Positions 1 through 10,249 of a stretch of DNA of 64,000 nt are shown one piece after another (the first letter of the stretch is position 1; every line of letters begins with the position of its first letter). The stretch is from NCBI RefSeq assembly GCF_000379605.1, contig NZ_KB902724.1:227868-291867 (forward strand), written 5' to 3'. Position numbers and translations under genes: made by a program. The stretch comes from Rhizobium giardinii bv. giardinii H152. GTDB lineage: Bacteria > Pseudomonadota > Alphaproteobacteria > Rhizobiales > Rhizobiaceae. The notes under the pieces are model-generated. The model did no database searches, was not told the DNA's origin, and saw only the letters and a program-made list of their open reading frames with translations.

Positions 1-576
1 GCGGAAAATTGTCCTTCTCTCGACGCACCGGTTTCCGGGGGCACCGGCGGGGCGGCGGCGGGCACGCTGACCTTCATGATCGGTGGTCACGAAAACGTCT
101 TCGCCAAGGGACAACCCATATTCGCGGCAATGGGCAAGCGCATCATCCACTGCGGCGGCGCGACGGCGGGTCAGGCGGCAAAGATCTGCAACAACATGAT
201 CCTCGGTATCAGCATGATCGCCGTTGGTGAGGCCTTCGTGCTCGGTGAGAAGCTCGGCCTCACACATCAGGCGCTTTTTGACGTGGCGTCTGTCTCCTCG
301 GGCCAGTGCTGGTCGCTTACCACCTATTGCCCCGTGCCCGGTCCGGTTCCCACCTCGCCGGCCAACAACGACTACCAGCCCGGTTTTGCCGGAGCGCTGA
401 TGTTGAAGGACCTGAAACTCTCACAGGAGGCGGCGGCAGCGACCGGAGCGACGACGCCGCTCGGCGCCAAGGCCACGGAACTCTATCGACTGTTCAATGA
501 ACTCGGAAACGCCGACAAGGACTTTTCGGGTATCATCAACCTGTTGCGCGAAAAATCAGGCGGCGGAGCCGCGTGA
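1..576 (+). CDS. mmsB: 3-hydroxyisobutyrate dehydrogenase, C-terminal part (cut by window edge)
   Basis: The reading frame is open from the first base, so the start lies outside the window; about 191 of roughly 295 residues are present. The visible part begins with the substrate-loop sequence DAPVSGGTGGAAAGTLTFM, diagnostic of 3-hydroxyisobutyrate dehydrogenases, followed by GQAAKICNNMILGISM with the catalytic Lys and the conserved NN pair. The family oxidises 3-hydroxyisobutyrate to methylmalonate semialdehyde in valine degradation, using NAD in the cytosol. The next gene, an enoyl-CoA hydratase 40 bp downstream, belongs to the same branched-chain pathway, so an operon is likely. The Rossmann NAD site would be in the missing N-terminus. 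Confidence 0.93.
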   Translation, partial: AENCPSLDAPVSGGTGGAAAGTLTFMIGGHENVFAKGQPIFAAMGKRIIHCGGATAGQAAKICNNMILGISMIAVGEAFVLGEKLGLTHQALFDVASVSSGQCWSLTTYCPVPGPVPTSPANNDYQPGFAGALMLKDLKLSQEAAAATGATTPLGAKATELYRLFNELGNADKDFSGIINLLREKSGGGAA

Positions 577-616
577 GGGATCCAGCCTGCGGCCGTGAAA
601 ATTCAGGAGCAAGACA

Positions 617-1387
617 ATGGAAAGACCGATCATCATCGAACAGCAGGACCGGGTCGTGATCATTACGTTGAACCGGCCCGCTGCCCGCAATGCGCTGAAT
701 TCGGAGATCATGCACGCGCTGGCAGCCGAACTCGCGCCATTTGACCGCGACCCGGGCGTCGGCTGTTTCGTGCTGAAAGGCTCGGACAAGGCTTTTGCCG
801 CGGGCGCCGACATCAAGGAAATGGCCGACAAATCCTTCTCCGACATGTTCGGTGACGACTTCTTCGCAGCCTGGGATCGCTTCGCTTCCTTCCGCACGCC
901 GAAGATCGCCGCCGTGTCGGGCTACGCGCTCGGCGGCGGCTGCGAGCTGGCAATGATGTGCGACATCATCTTCGCCGCCGACACGGCCATGTTCGGCCAA
1001 CCCGAAATCAAGCTTGGCGTGATGCCCGGAATGGGCGGCTCCCAGCGGCTGACGAAACTCGTCGGCAAATCGAAGGCGATGGACATGATCCTCACCGGAC
1101 GGATGATGGACGCGACGGAGGCCGAACGCTGCGGCCTCGTCGCGCGTGTCGTTCCGGCAGACAAGCTGATGGATGAAACACTGGCTGCTGCCCGCACCAT
1201 TGCCGGCTACGGCAAGGCCGCAACCATGGCCGCGCGCGAAGCCGTTGATCGCGCCCTTGAAGGGGGGTTGCGCGAGGGCCTCCTTTTCGAGCGGCGCCTG
1301 TTTCACTCGCTCTTTGCAACCGCTGATCAGAAGGAAGGCATGACGGCGTTTATCGAGAAGCGGGACCCGAAGTTTCAGGGAAAATAA
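617..1387 (+). CDS. enoyl-CoA hydratase/isomerase family (crotonase), 256 aa
   Basis: Full-length crotonase-fold protein. The oxyanion hole region is seen as [11 protein letters not shown], and both catalytic glutamates of true hydratases are in place ([11 protein letters not shown] and [14 protein letters not shown]). The length is usual for short-chain enoyl-CoA hydratase, which adds water to trans-2-enoyl-CoA. Position directly after mmsB suggests hydration of methacrylyl-CoA in valine catabolism; this is inferred from context. The start is ATG with AGGAG eight bases upstream. The C-terminal [10 protein letters not shown] is typical of the family. Confidence 0.92.
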   Translation: MERPIIIEQQDRVVIITLNRPAARNALNSEIMHALAAELAPFDRDPGVGCFVLKGSDKAFAAGADIKEMADKSFSDMFGDDFFAAWDRFASFRTPKIAAVSGYALGGGCELAMMCDIIFAADTAMFGQPEIKLGVMPGMGGSQRLTKLVGKSKAMDMILTGRMMDATEAERCGLVARVVPADKLMDETLAAARTIAGYGKAATMAAREAVDRALEGGLREGLLFERRLFHSLFATADQKEGMTAFIEKRDPKFQGK

Positions 1388-1571
1388 TCCCTCTCCCCAG
1401 AAAACAGGCGGCGACAGCAATGGTTCAGGCGGGTCGGCTATCAGCCGTCACCGCCTTTACGCGTTTCCCAAGGCGGCAAGAAACCTGCTGTCCCCACGCA
1501 CCCCTCATCGTACTTCAACCACACGTCGCATGCAGTCCAGAATAGGACCAATCTGATACCGCATCAACGCG

Positions 1572-1590
1572 TATGAAAATGAATTTCATA
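1572..1590. promoter_or_regulatory. candidate RpiR operator before the oxidoreductase/ABC operon
   Basis: Perfect inverted repeat TATGAAA-N5-TTTCATA in the 297-bp gap before the Gfo/Idh/MocA gene, about 95 bp ahead of its ATG, in an AT-rich stretch unlike the flanking DNA. Similar sequences occur at 9638-9651 and 9711-9723, either side of the rpiR-linked divergent promoter. RpiR-family regulators commonly bind such GAAA/TTTC palindromes; the assignment to the RpiR protein at 10250 is inference. Confidence 0.5.
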
Positions 1591-1684
1591 AAATAAAAAT
1601 TTTAGCGGATTTCAGTTGACGATGGTGAAAATCTGCCTCAGTCTGAGAAAATAAATTACGATACAAACGGGGAATACCAGAAGA

Positions 1685-2842
1685 ATGAAAGTCGGCATCA
1701 TCGGGCTCGGATTCCGGCTGGGCTATCTGGGCTATGTCTTCAAGGCTATGGATGAAAGCTTCGAGATCGCCGGTTATGTCGATCCGAAACCGGCCGGCCT
1801 GTCTGGTCTTGTGGAAAAAGGCATTTCCGCCGGCACCGCCTATGAGACCCCCGAAGAGCTGATCGCCAACGAAAAGCTCGATCTTCTGATGATCGGTTCG
1901 CCGAACCACATGCACCTTGATCATATCCGCATCGGACTGCAGTCCGGCCTCAAGGTCTTCAGCGAAAAACCGATTGTCACGACCGTCGAGGAAAGCCTGG
2001 AACTTGCCCGGCTGATGGCCAGGTACGGGCATGAACGGCTAATGGTCGGTCTTGTGCTGCGCTATGCGCCGATGTATCGCGACCTGCGCGCCGCCCAAGC
2101 TGCCGGAACGCTCGGTCACGTCGTGTCGATCGAAGCGGCCGAGCACATTGAGCCATACCATGGCGCCTTCTTTATGCGCGACTGGCGCCGCTACGAGCGC
2201 TATTCCGGCAGCTTCATGCTGGAAAAATGTTGCCACGACCTCGATCTCTATAATGGCATCGTCGGCGCGCGGCCCGAGCGGGTCGCAAGCTTCGGGGGTC
2301 GCAAGAGCTTTATCCCCGCCAACGACCCAGCCCGTGAGGGCATCAACGACCTCGAACTCTTCCATCGCAAGCCGAGCGGCTGGATGGGCTCCGACAAGGT
2401 TTTCGACAGCGATGGCGACATCATCGATTACCAGGTGGCGATCGTCGAATATGCCAACGGGGTCGGCATGAACTTCCACACCAATCTCAACGTCCCCGAC
2501 CAGTTCCGCCGCTTCTGCATCATGGGCTCGCGCGGCATGGCCGAGGGCGATTTCATCCGCGGCTATTTCGACGTCCACGAGATGCTGACCGGCAAGAAGG
2601 TCATCGAAAACAAATATGCCGCGACTGAACTGTCGCAGCACTACGGCGCCGACGAGCAGATGGCGACCGATATCATCGGCCATGTCCGAGACGGCCGCGC
2701 ACTGCCCGTCTCGACGCTCGATGCGCTCGAAGCCGGCATCCTGGCTTTATCGATGGACGAGGCGCGGCGCAAGCGAAGCGTCGTCGATCTGCGGCCAATC
2801 TGGGATCGCTTCGACGAAGCGCTCCACGCCCGCGCGGCGTGA
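1685..2842 (+). CDS. Gfo/Idh/MocA family NAD(P)-dependent oxidoreductase, 385 aa
   Basis: The N-terminus is a Rossmann fold (KVGIIGLGFRLGYLG), followed by the family EKP motif (FSEKPIVTTVEESLELARL) that carries the substrate-proximal lysine. The second half holds the alpha/beta substrate domain with EKCCHDLDLYNGIVGARPERV, including the H-D pair usual at the active site. These enzymes oxidise or reduce sugars and cyclitols; the substrate cannot be told from sequence. It opens an operon with a sugar ABC transporter (permease begins 12 bp downstream), so it probably acts on the imported sugar. Start is ATG with an upstream GGGG/AGAAG region; a palindromic operator candidate lies about 95 bp upstream. 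Confidence 0.92.
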   Translation: MKVGIIGLGFRLGYLGYVFKAMDESFEIAGYVDPKPAGLSGLVEKGISAGTAYETPEELIANEKLDLLMIGSPNHMHLDHIRIGLQSGLKVFSEKPIVTTVEESLELARLMARYGHERLMVGLVLRYAPMYRDLRAAQAAGTLGHVVSIEAAEHIEPYHGAFFMRDWRRYERYSGSFMLEKCCHDLDLYNGIVGARPERVASFGGRKSFIPANDPAREGINDLELFHRKPSGWMGSDKVFDSDGDIIDYQVAIVEYANGVGMNFHTNLNVPDQFRRFCIMGSRGMAEGDFIRGYFDVHEMLTGKKVIENKYAATELSQHYGADEQMATDIIGHVRDGRALPVSTLDALEAGILALSMDEARRKRSVVDLRPIWDRFDEALHARAA

Positions 2843-2854
2843 GGAGGCGGCAGG

Positions 2855-3739
2855 ATGAGTGTTCAGCGCAGCACCGTCATCTTCGCCTGGATCCTCCTGC
2901 TGCCGGCTCTTCTCTATGTCGCGGTGATCGTCGCCTATCCGCTGGTGGACACTTTCATCCTGTCGTTCACCGATGCCTCGCTGAAGAAAACCACCAAATG
3001 GGTCGGCTGGATCAATTACGAAAAGATCTTCAACGCCACCTTCGCCGAGGTCATCATCCGCACCTTCGTGTGGACCTTCTTCTCGGTGTCGATCAAAATG
3101 ATCATCGGCGTCTTCGGCGCCTCGATGCTGAACGCGGCTGTCCCCGGCCGGGCGCTGTTTCGCGTGCTGACCATGCCGCCATGGATCGTGCCGATGGCCA
3201 TCGGCATCTTCATGTGGGGCTGGATGTATAATGGCCAGTTCGGCATGATTTCCGGGGTCCTGCAGCGGGTTGGCTTTGCAGACGGGCCAATCGCTTTTCT
3301 TGCGCAGGGCTCGACGGCCTTCTGGGCAACGATTATCACCGACGTCTGGATCGGAGTGCCGCTGGTGACGCTCTATATGCTGGCCGCGATGCAATCGATC
3401 CCGCAGGATTTGTATGAGGCGGCCTGGACCGATGGCGCCGGCCGTTTCTATCGTTTCCGGCGCATTACCGTGCCGCTGCTGATCCCCTCGCTGATCACGA
3501 TGTCGATGCTGTCGCTGATCGCAACCTTTAATTCCTTCGACATCATCTGGATCCTCACCCGCGGAGGTCCGAGCGGCGAGACCACGACGATGATCATCGA
3601 TACCTACCGCACGGCAATCGGATCGAACAAATACGGCGAGGGTGCCGCCCGCGCCGTACTGATCTGCATCTTTCTGTCGATCTTCTGTCTCGCCTATTTC
3701 CGCGTTACCAGCCGCCTTTCCTCGGGAGAGAACCGATGA
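2855..3739 (+). CDS. carbohydrate ABC transporter permease, MalF/UgpA type, 294 aa
   Basis: Inner-membrane protein with about six hydrophobic segments, starting with a cytoplasmic tip and TM1 (VIFAWILLLPALLYVAVIVAYPLV). The EAA loop that docks on the ATPase is seen as YEAAWTDGAGRFYRFRRITVPLL near residue 190. It belongs to the CUT1 binding-protein-dependent sugar importers. It starts 12 bp after the oxidoreductase with GGAGG upstream, and its stop overlaps the start of the next permease as ATGA, indicating translational coupling. Confidence 0.94.
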   Translation: MSVQRSTVIFAWILLLPALLYVAVIVAYPLVDTFILSFTDASLKKTTKWVGWINYEKIFNATFAEVIIRTFVWTFFSVSIKMIIGVFGASMLNAAVPGRALFRVLTMPPWIVPMAIGIFMWGWMYNGQFGMISGVLQRVGFADGPIAFLAQGSTAFWATIITDVWIGVPLVTLYMLAAMQSIPQDLYEAAWTDGAGRFYRFRRITVPLLIPSLITMSMLSLIATFNSFDIIWILTRGGPSGETTTMIIDTYRTAIGSNKYGEGAARAVLICIFLSIFCLAYFRVTSRLSSGENR

Positions 3740-4593
3740 GCCAGCCTTTGATGGTCAACCGCTATCGATGGTACGAATTGATCGGCATCTATGCGGGTAT
3801 CCTGGCCTTTCTTACTTTCATCCTGGCGCCCTTCGTCGAGGGTTTCCTGGTTTCGCTAAAGCCGCTCAGCCAGCTCTTTTCATCTCCGTATCGGTTCATT
3901 CCGCAAAATGGGTCCTTCGAGGCTTACCGGACGATGTGGGTCAGCGTTCCAGGCTTCGCCCGCTATATTTTCAATTCCTTCTTTATCTCGACCATCGTGA
4001 CCGCCGTCGTTCTGATGCTGGTTGTCCCTGCGGCCTATGCCTTTGCCCGCTTCAAATTCAGGGGATCGGGCCACCTGCTCGGCGCCTTCCTCGCGGTCAA
4101 TATGTTTTCCGGTGCGGTGCTGCTGATCCCGCTGTTCCGGCTCATGCGCTCCTTCGGTGTTTTGAACACCTACTTCGCCATCATCGTGCCGGGCGTCGCT
4201 TTCCTGATCCCGTCTGCCATCTGGCTTTTGCGCACCTACATGATGCGCATTCCAAGGGAACTCGACGAGGCTGCATTCGTCGATGGCGCGAGCCATTTCT
4301 ATACGCTGCGCCGCGTTATCCTGCCGATCGCCATGCCAGGCATCACGGTGGTTGCAATCACCACCTTCATCGGCTCCTACGCCCAGCAGTTCATCTACGC
4401 GCTGACCTTCAATTCCAAGACGGAATACGCGCCGCTGCCGGTGGGCCTGTTTGCCTATTTCGGCCGGCAGGAGGTCATCTGGAACGAGCTCATGGCCGCG
4501 AGCTTCGTCGGCATTGCGCCAGCCATGATCGTGATCTTCTTCCTGCAACGCTATCTCGTCAGCGGGCTGACCGCCGGCGCGGTGAAACAATAA
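3736..4593 (+). CDS. carbohydrate ABC transporter permease, MalG/UgpE type, 285 aa
   Basis: Second inner-membrane subunit of the CUT1 importer, with about six membrane segments and the EAA loop LDEAAFVDGASHFYTLRRVI near residue 180. The start overlaps the stop of the previous permease by 4 bp (ATGA). It pairs with the MalF-type subunit to form the channel. The binding protein follows 34 bp downstream. Confidence 0.94.
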   Translation: MSQPLMVNRYRWYELIGIYAGILAFLTFILAPFVEGFLVSLKPLSQLFSSPYRFIPQNGSFEAYRTMWVSVPGFARYIFNSFFISTIVTAVVLMLVVPAAYAFARFKFRGSGHLLGAFLAVNMFSGAVLLIPLFRLMRSFGVLNTYFAIIVPGVAFLIPSAIWLLRTYMMRIPRELDEAAFVDGASHFYTLRRVILPIAMPGITVVAITTFIGSYAQQFIYALTFNSKTEYAPLPVGLFAYFGRQEVIWNELMAASFVGIAPAMIVIFFLQRYLVSGLTAGAVKQ

Positions 4594-4627
4594 GCCGAAC
4601 CACCAGAGAAAAATGGGAGCTAAAAAC

Positions 4628-5872
4628 GTGACAATTCGTTTCAAGACCGGCCATTTCACGACCGGAGTGTTTGCCCTTGCCTTGCTCGGCTCGACCGCGC
4701 TCGGCTGCATGACCGCACAGGCTGCTGACCAGGAAATCAGCTGGATCTATTGCGGCGACAAGATCGACCCGATCCATGAAAAGTACATCAAGGAATGGGA
4801 AGGCAAGAACGCCGGCTGGAAGATTGCACCGGAAGTCGTCGGGTGGGAGCAGTGCCAGGACAAGGCAACGACGCTTGCTGCTGCCGGCACACCGGTCGGC
4901 ATGGCCTATGTCGGCTCGCGCACGCTGAAGGAGTTCGCGCAGAACGATCTGATCATTCCGGTTCCGATGACGGAAGACGAGAAGAAGAGCTACTATCCGA
5001 ACATCGTCGACACTGTGACGTTCGAGGACAACCAGTGGGGCGTGCCGATCGCCTTCTCGACCAAGGCTCTCTATTGGAACAAGGACCTGTTCAAGGCTGC
5101 CGGCCTCGATCCCGAAACGCCGCCGAAGACCTGGGCTGAAGAGATCGCTTTCGCCAAGCAGATCAAGGAAAAGACCGGAACGGCCGGCTACGGCCTGCCG
5201 GCCAAGACCTTTGACAACACCATGCATCAGTTCATGCACTGGGTTTACACCAACAACGGCAAGGTGATCGACGGCGACAAGATCGTTATCGACAGCCCCG
5301 AAGTGCTGGCAGCGCTGCAGGCCTACAAGGACATCACGCCCTATTCCGTCGAAGGCGCTACCGCCTACGAACAGAACGAGATCCGTGCCATCTTCCTCGA
5401 CGGCAAGGTCGGAATGATCCAGGCCGGCTCGGGTGCTGCCGCCCGACTCAAGGACACAAAGATCAATTGGGGTGTTGCAGCGCTGCCGCTCGGCACCTCC
5501 GCCAAGGGGGAAGGCACGCTGTTGATCACCGACAGCCTGGCGATCTTCAAGGGAACCGGCGTTGAGGAGAAGGCGGCCGAGTTCGCCAAATACATCACCT
5601 CGACCGACATCCAGCACGAATACGAACTGCAGGGTGGCGCCGGCCTGACCCCGTTGCGCCCTGGTGCAGTGGTCGATGAATTCGTTGCCAAGGAGCCCTA
5701 TTGGAAACCATTCATCGACGGCATCGCCTATGGGGGTCCAGAACCGCTCTTCACCGACTACAAGGGCTTCCAGAACACGATGATCGAGATGGTCCAGTCG
5801 GTGGTAACCGGCAAGGCAGAGCCCGCCGACGCACTCAAGAAGGCGGCTGCCGACCTCGAGCAGTACAAGTAA
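4628..5872 (+). CDS. extracellular sugar-binding protein (family 1), 414 aa
   Basis: Periplasmic solute-binding protein of the sugar ABC importer. An N-terminal signal peptide is visible (basic start, then hydrophobic GVFALALLGSTALGC and AQA-AD as likely cleavage site). The mature part has the family 1 pattern, including the conserved ALYWNKDLFKAAGLDPETPP segment and a YEQNEIRAIFLDGKVGM lobe. The GTG at 4628 is preferred because GGGAG lies eight bases upstream; an in-frame ATG at 4613 overlaps that Shine-Dalgarno and has a weaker one itself. A strong hairpin follows the stop. Confidence 0.92.
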   Translation: MTIRFKTGHFTTGVFALALLGSTALGCMTAQAADQEISWIYCGDKIDPIHEKYIKEWEGKNAGWKIAPEVVGWEQCQDKATTLAAAGTPVGMAYVGSRTLKEFAQNDLIIPVPMTEDEKKSYYPNIVDTVTFEDNQWGVPIAFSTKALYWNKDLFKAAGLDPETPPKTWAEEIAFAKQIKEKTGTAGYGLPAKTFDNTMHQFMHWVYTNNGKVIDGDKIVIDSPEVLAALQAYKDITPYSVEGATAYEQNEIRAIFLDGKVGMIQAGSGAAARLKDTKINWGVAALPLGTSAKGEGTLLITDSLAIFKGTGVEEKAAEFAKYITSTDIQHEYELQGGAGLTPLRPGAVVDEFVAKEPYWKPFIDGIAYGGPEPLFTDYKGFQNTMIEMVQSVVTGKAEPADALKKAAADLEQYK

Positions 5873-5879
5873 GGCCATC

Positions 5880-5907
5880 GGACCGCGAACCCACCGGTTC
5901 GCGGTCC
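5880..5907 (+). terminator. 12-bp-stem hairpin after the binding-protein gene
   Basis: GGACCGCGAACC and its exact reverse complement GGTTCGCGGTCC flank a four-base CACC loop, eight bases after the binding-protein stop. The following AATTCTTCTG is only weakly T-rich, so it may act as a partial terminator or as a 3' stabiliser that leaves the binding protein in excess over the ATPase gene behind it. Confidence 0.6.
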
Positions 5908-5958
5908 AATTCTTCTGCTATGAAAAGGCTGCTTCCGTCGGCGGCCGGAGACAGATTC

Positions 5959-7079
<1,121 letters not shown>

Positions 7080-7092
<13 letters not shown>

Positions 7093-7173
7093 GGGCTGCC
7101 GAGCCTCGCCGCTAACGATGAAAAGCTCGGGGTCGACGAACATCACGAGATTGGCGAGTGGTGTCGGCGCAGC
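7080..7173 (-). pseudogene. remnant of a ROK-family sugar kinase C-terminus
   Basis: The minus strand reads PTPLANLVMFVDPELFIVSGEA, matching the end of ROK kinases and regulators, whose last conserved block is a G.A.LVN..DPE.IV.GG strand. Nothing recognisable of the ATP site or the HxCxxGxxGC zinc motif is found upstream in any minus frame, so only a fragment survives. It overlaps the end of the ATPase gene by a few codons. ROK kinases acting on N-acetyl sugars often accompany RpiR-controlled amino-sugar genes, which fits the surroundings. The match is by eye and short. Confidence 0.45.
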
Positions 7174-7631
7174 GGTCACCGCGAACCGACAAGTCCTCAG
7201 TATGCAAGCCGGCTTTCCGGAGAATGCCGGGAGCTTTTCGGCCACGTATTTTGACATGGACCGGCCTGTCGCTCTCGGCCTTGCTCCGGGTGCGTTTGTG
7301 AGAGACGTCGAGAAAGCGGAGGGGAACTATGATCCAGAGTTGTATATCTTGCCGGACTGATCGGCCAAACGCGCGACTTGTCGAAGGCATTTCAAATCGC
7401 GCTGCTGATCACCGACCGCCTGCAGCCTGGCTTGGCGGAAAGGTACGCCCGCTTCGCACGCGCTGCAAACGAACTAGTCGCGGAGGGCGGCCGTTGAAAA
7501 TCGGCCAAGAGCCGTGCGGCGCGCCGAATATGTTGGCGTGCAAGCGAGCGGATCTCGCGCTCGGCGGTTGGTTAAGGGTGCCTTGTGACGAGCGATCGCA
7601 TAGCCTTGGATGCGGACGCGGTCGCGTTTTC
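7174..7631. other. non-coding or decayed stretch between two catabolic operons
   Basis: No gene with a plausible start is seen here. One plus frame (7118-7360) ends in APGAFVRDVEKAEGNYDPELYILPD, and another frame (7333-7496) reads VVYLAGLIGQTRDLSKAFQ and then LITDRLQPGLAERYARFAR before a stop. Both look protein-like but lack starts and identifiable families. Together with the ROK fragment they suggest that one or more genes decayed here. Confidence 0.4.
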
Positions 7632-9107
7632 TCAAGCCGCGCCTTGCGCATCTCCGTGCGGATTGTCCGCCATCGGCCAGATGTCGCGCGGCGCCCGGCG
7701 ATAGGCAGTGCGGGCCGGGTTGTTCGGGTAGGGGGTGCCTGCCGAACAGTAAAGGATTTCCGAGGCGATCGGGGCGAAGGAGGCGTAGAAATGGTTGGTC
7801 GATTTGATCACCAGTATCTTCCTCGACGTCGGCTCGATGCCCATCACCGAAAACAGACTTGGATCGAAGCTCTGCGCCCGCGTCGAATTCAGGATGATGT
7901 CGATGCCGTTGAGCTGGATATGCGCTGCATCGCCGAAGGGTGCAAAGCTTTCCCCGAAACGCATTTGGGCATTGCGCACCAGCCGGATGACCTTGACGAT
8001 GCCGTCGATCGGATTGCCGGTGCCCGGCGCCGATTTCGCGCCGAAGCGCAACTGGATCCGGGCGCCTTCGCCGGCCGCCATGCAGATCTGCACCGCCATC
8101 GGGTCCCAGATCGTGCCGACTGCCGTGTCCTTTGCGCCCTGCGTCAACAATTCCGCTAAAAGCACGGTCGCATCGCCGGCTGTGCCACCGCCCGGATTAT
8201 CCCAGGTGTCGGCGATCACCACCGGACCGTTCGCCGCGGCAAGCGCGCGCGACACGGCTTCCCTTTCGTTGATCTGCGGCATGATGAAGGTGCCGCGCTT
8301 GGCGAAGAGCTCAAGCCCGAGTTCGCGTGCGAGAACCGCTCCTTTGTCCGGCTTGCCGTCGGTGAGCACGACCATCTTCGTTCCCATCTCCGGCACGTCG
8401 CCGGCCATGAAGCCATGCACGACGGAGATCGACAGGATGTCGGGGTCTGCAGCTTCCATCCGCATGATTTTGTCGACGAACGAGCGCATCGGCTCGCGCG
8501 AGGTCGGATATACGTCGATCATGCGACAGTCGAACACCGACATCGCCGGCTTGACACGGCCGGCAAGGGTATCGAGTGCGATACGCCACAGATCCTCGGC
8601 GCGGTCAACGAAATCGGTATGGGGAAATTCCTTGAAGTAGACGAAGAAATCGGCGGCGGCCAGGCGCTTCGCGGTCAAGTGACTGTGCGGATCGAGCTCG
8701 GCGCAAACGAGGACATCTGGGCCGACAATATCGCGCACGCGCGTGAGGAAGTCGCCTTCAGTGTCCTCGTAGCCGTCGGCGACCATGGCGCCGTGAAGTC
8801 CGAGTACCACTGCGTCGACCGGAAGTGTCGCCCGCAGTTGATCGAGTATCTCGTCGCGCAGGCCTTCATAGGTCAGGCGATTGACGAGGCCTGCCGGGTC
8901 CGCCCACGCGGCAGTGCCCTCGATCAGGTCGAAACCTTTTTCCGCCGCCAGCCGGCGGCCGACGGTGATTGGAGCCGAGCAGAGCGTCGGTGTTTCCGGA
9001 TGTTTGCCCGGCGGCGCGTAAAGCGAGGCTTCAAAGGCGCGACGATCGACGCAGATCGGCGAGAAAGTATTTGTTTCGGTCGCCAGGGTGGCGGTGAATA
9101 TCCGCAA
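7632..9107 (-). CDS. M81 family metallopeptidase (MlrC-like), 491 aa
   Basis: Homologue of microcystinase C, a zinc peptidase family. The N-terminus (FTATLATETNTFSP) and the C-terminal WDNPGGGTAGDATVLLAELL block are family hallmarks. The zinc ligands of MlrC (Asp, His two residues on, His 22 further) are matched by D139, H141 and H163 in ELDPHSH and FPHTD. The true substrate outside microcystin degraders is unknown for this family. The start is TTG at 9107 with AGAGG upstream. It is the second gene of a leftward operon, 23 bp after the NTF2-like gene. A second, divergent M81 gene lies at 13872. Confidence 0.9.
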   Translation of the reverse strand: MRIFTATLATETNTFSPICVDRRAFEASLYAPPGKHPETPTLCSAPITVGRRLAAEKGFDLIEGTAAWADPAGLVNRLTYEGLRDEILDQLRATLPVDAVVLGLHGAMVADGYEDTEGDFLTRVRDIVGPDVLVCAELDPHSHLTAKRLAAADFFVYFKEFPHTDFVDRAEDLWRIALDTLAGRVKPAMSVFDCRMIDVYPTSREPMRSFVDKIMRMEAADPDILSISVVHGFMAGDVPEMGTKMVVLTDGKPDKGAVLARELGLELFAKRGTFIMPQINEREAVSRALAAANGPVVIADTWDNPGGGTAGDATVLLAELLTQGAKDTAVGTIWDPMAVQICMAAGEGARIQLRFGAKSAPGTGNPIDGIVKVIRLVRNAQMRFGESFAPFGDAAHIQLNGIDIILNSTRAQSFDPSLFSVMGIEPTSRKILVIKSTNHFYASFAPIASEILYCSAGTPYPNNPARTAYRRAPRDIWPMADNPHGDAQGAA

Positions 9108-9130
9108 TGCCGTTGCCTCTTGCTCGCTTC

Positions 9131-9622
9131 TCAGGCCTCACCCATCGGATTGGGCAAGTAGCCGGTGAAGCCGCAGATCTTCCATCGCCCCTGGTGCAGG
9201 CGGCAATAATAGACTGTCTGCCACTTTAGGACGTCGACGCTGCCATCCGTTTTCTTCAGGCTGCCGTCGAATTTCTTGCGGGCAAGTGCCATGTCGCCTT
9301 CAATCTCGATGTCCTCAAGCGTCGTGGTCGTGAAGATCGCAGTGCGCGGGTCTTCGCCAAAGGATTGCCGCGCGAAGTCTTGTGCCTGCCGCAGCCATTC
9401 GTTGCAATAGGCATTCAGCGAAGGGAAGGCAAGCCGCCATTTATCGGGGCTTACATTGTGTCTGCCATCGATGCCGATGAAGCCCTCTTCGACGAAATCC
9501 CCGGCGACCTTCGACCAGTCGGCGGAAAGAAAGGCATCGATGTCGCGTTCGACCAACATTTGCCATATCGCATGGCGGCCTGCGTCGGACGGTGGAAACG
9601 GATTGCGGAAAGGATCGCGCAC
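9131..9622 (-). CDS. NTF2/SnoaL-like domain protein, 163 aa
   Basis: Small soluble protein with the cone-fold pattern of NTF2-like proteins: an N-terminal helix pair (IWQMLVERDIDAFLSADWSKVAGDF), EEGFIGIDG, and C-terminal strands ending WQTVYYCRLHQGRWKICGFTGYLP. Exact activity is not recognisable. GTG at 9622 is chosen because GGGAG lies six bases upstream; the longer ATG start at 9652 would sit inside the palindrome at 9638-9651 and has no ribosome site. It heads the leftward operon with the M81 peptidase gene. Confidence 0.75.
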   Translation of the reverse strand: MRDPFRNPFPPSDAGRHAIWQMLVERDIDAFLSADWSKVAGDFVEEGFIGIDGRHNVSPDKWRLAFPSLNAYCNEWLRQAQDFARQSFGEDPRTAIFTTTTLEDIEIEGDMALARKKFDGSLKKTDGSVDVLKWQTVYYCRLHQGRWKICGFTGYLPNPMGEA

Positions 9623-9637
9623 GTTTGCTCCCGATAT

Positions 9638-9651
9638 TGAAATTCTTTTCA
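9638..9651. promoter_or_regulatory. candidate RpiR operator upstream of the leftward NTF2-like/M81 operon
   Basis: Perfect inverted repeat TGAAA-TTCT-TTTCA, placed just ahead of the GTG start of the NTF2-like gene. It resembles the repeat at 1572-1590 in arms and flanks (both run on into ATAAA). Confidence 0.5.
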
Positions 9652-9710
9652 TAAACGGCGTTTTTCTCTAGTCAAATTCCGCTTTCTGTGGTCATTTGTC
9701 AACGCATTAC

Positions 9711-9723
9711 GAAAATAATTTGC
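9711..9723. promoter_or_regulatory. third GAAAAT/ATTTGC element before ridA
   Basis: GAAAATAATTTGC with the flank CATTAC, 18 bp upstream of the ridA ATG. It aligns with GAAAATGAATTTC at 1575-1587 with one base gap and one mismatch, so it is a weaker copy of the same putative operator, on the rightward side of the divergent promoter. Confidence 0.4.
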
Positions 9724-9740
9724 ATGAAGAAGGGGTGTCC

Positions 9741-10130
9741 ATGAAACGTTACGGCGCCGAACAGACGGGTGCTGGCGGCAAGCCGCTGCCATTTGCGCGC
9801 GCGGTTGAGGCGAACGGCTGGCTCCACGTTTCCGGACAGGTTGCGATGGAGAACGGCGAGATCATTGAGGGCGGCATCATTCCGCAGACCCACAGGACCA
9901 TCGGCAATCTGATGGCGATTCTTGCCGAGGCGGGTTACGGACCCGAGCACGTCGTCCGCGTCGGCGTCTGGCTGGACGATCCGCGCGATTTCTGGACCTT
10001 CAACAAGATCTATCAGAGCTATTTCGGCGAGCATCCGCCGGCGCGCGCCTGTGTGCAGGCGTCGATGATGGTCGATTGCAAGGTTGAGATCGATTGCATC
10101 GCCTATAGAGAAAAGGCGGCGCAAGTCTGA
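9741..10130 (+). CDS. RidA family protein (Rid enamine/imine deaminase), 129 aa
   Basis: YjgF/YER057c/UK114 fold. The catalytic arginine that holds the substrate carboxylate is present at about R102 (HPPARACVQA). Family members hydrolyse reactive 2-aminoacrylate-type enamines to ketoacids and ammonia; some subfamilies serve particular catabolic clusters. ATG at 9741 has AAGGGG upstream; an upstream in-frame ATG at 9696 has none. It opens the rightward group ridA, rpiR, SDR, hexosaminidase, M81, MFS, so it may process an amino-sugar or peptide breakdown intermediate (inference). Confidence 0.88.
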   Translation: MKRYGAEQTGAGGKPLPFARAVEANGWLHVSGQVAMENGEIIEGGIIPQTHRTIGNLMAILAEAGYGPEHVVRVGVWLDDPRDFWTFNKIYQSYFGEHPPARACVQASMMVDCKVEIDCIAYREKAAQV

Positions 10131-10249
10131 ACACGGTACCGACGGAGGGTGGACATAGGGTGAGAATCGTGTGCCGGATCGCAGCATTGCCGCGGTTTTC
10201 AGGCGGCCTCCGCAAGGCGGCCGACGATCCCATGAAAGGTGCACTTTAA

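Noticed and set aside
4559-5878. 439-codon minus-strand frame opposite the sugar-binding protein gene
   Set aside because: The plus strand encodes a full binding protein with signal peptide, and the antisense frame has no recognisable domain.
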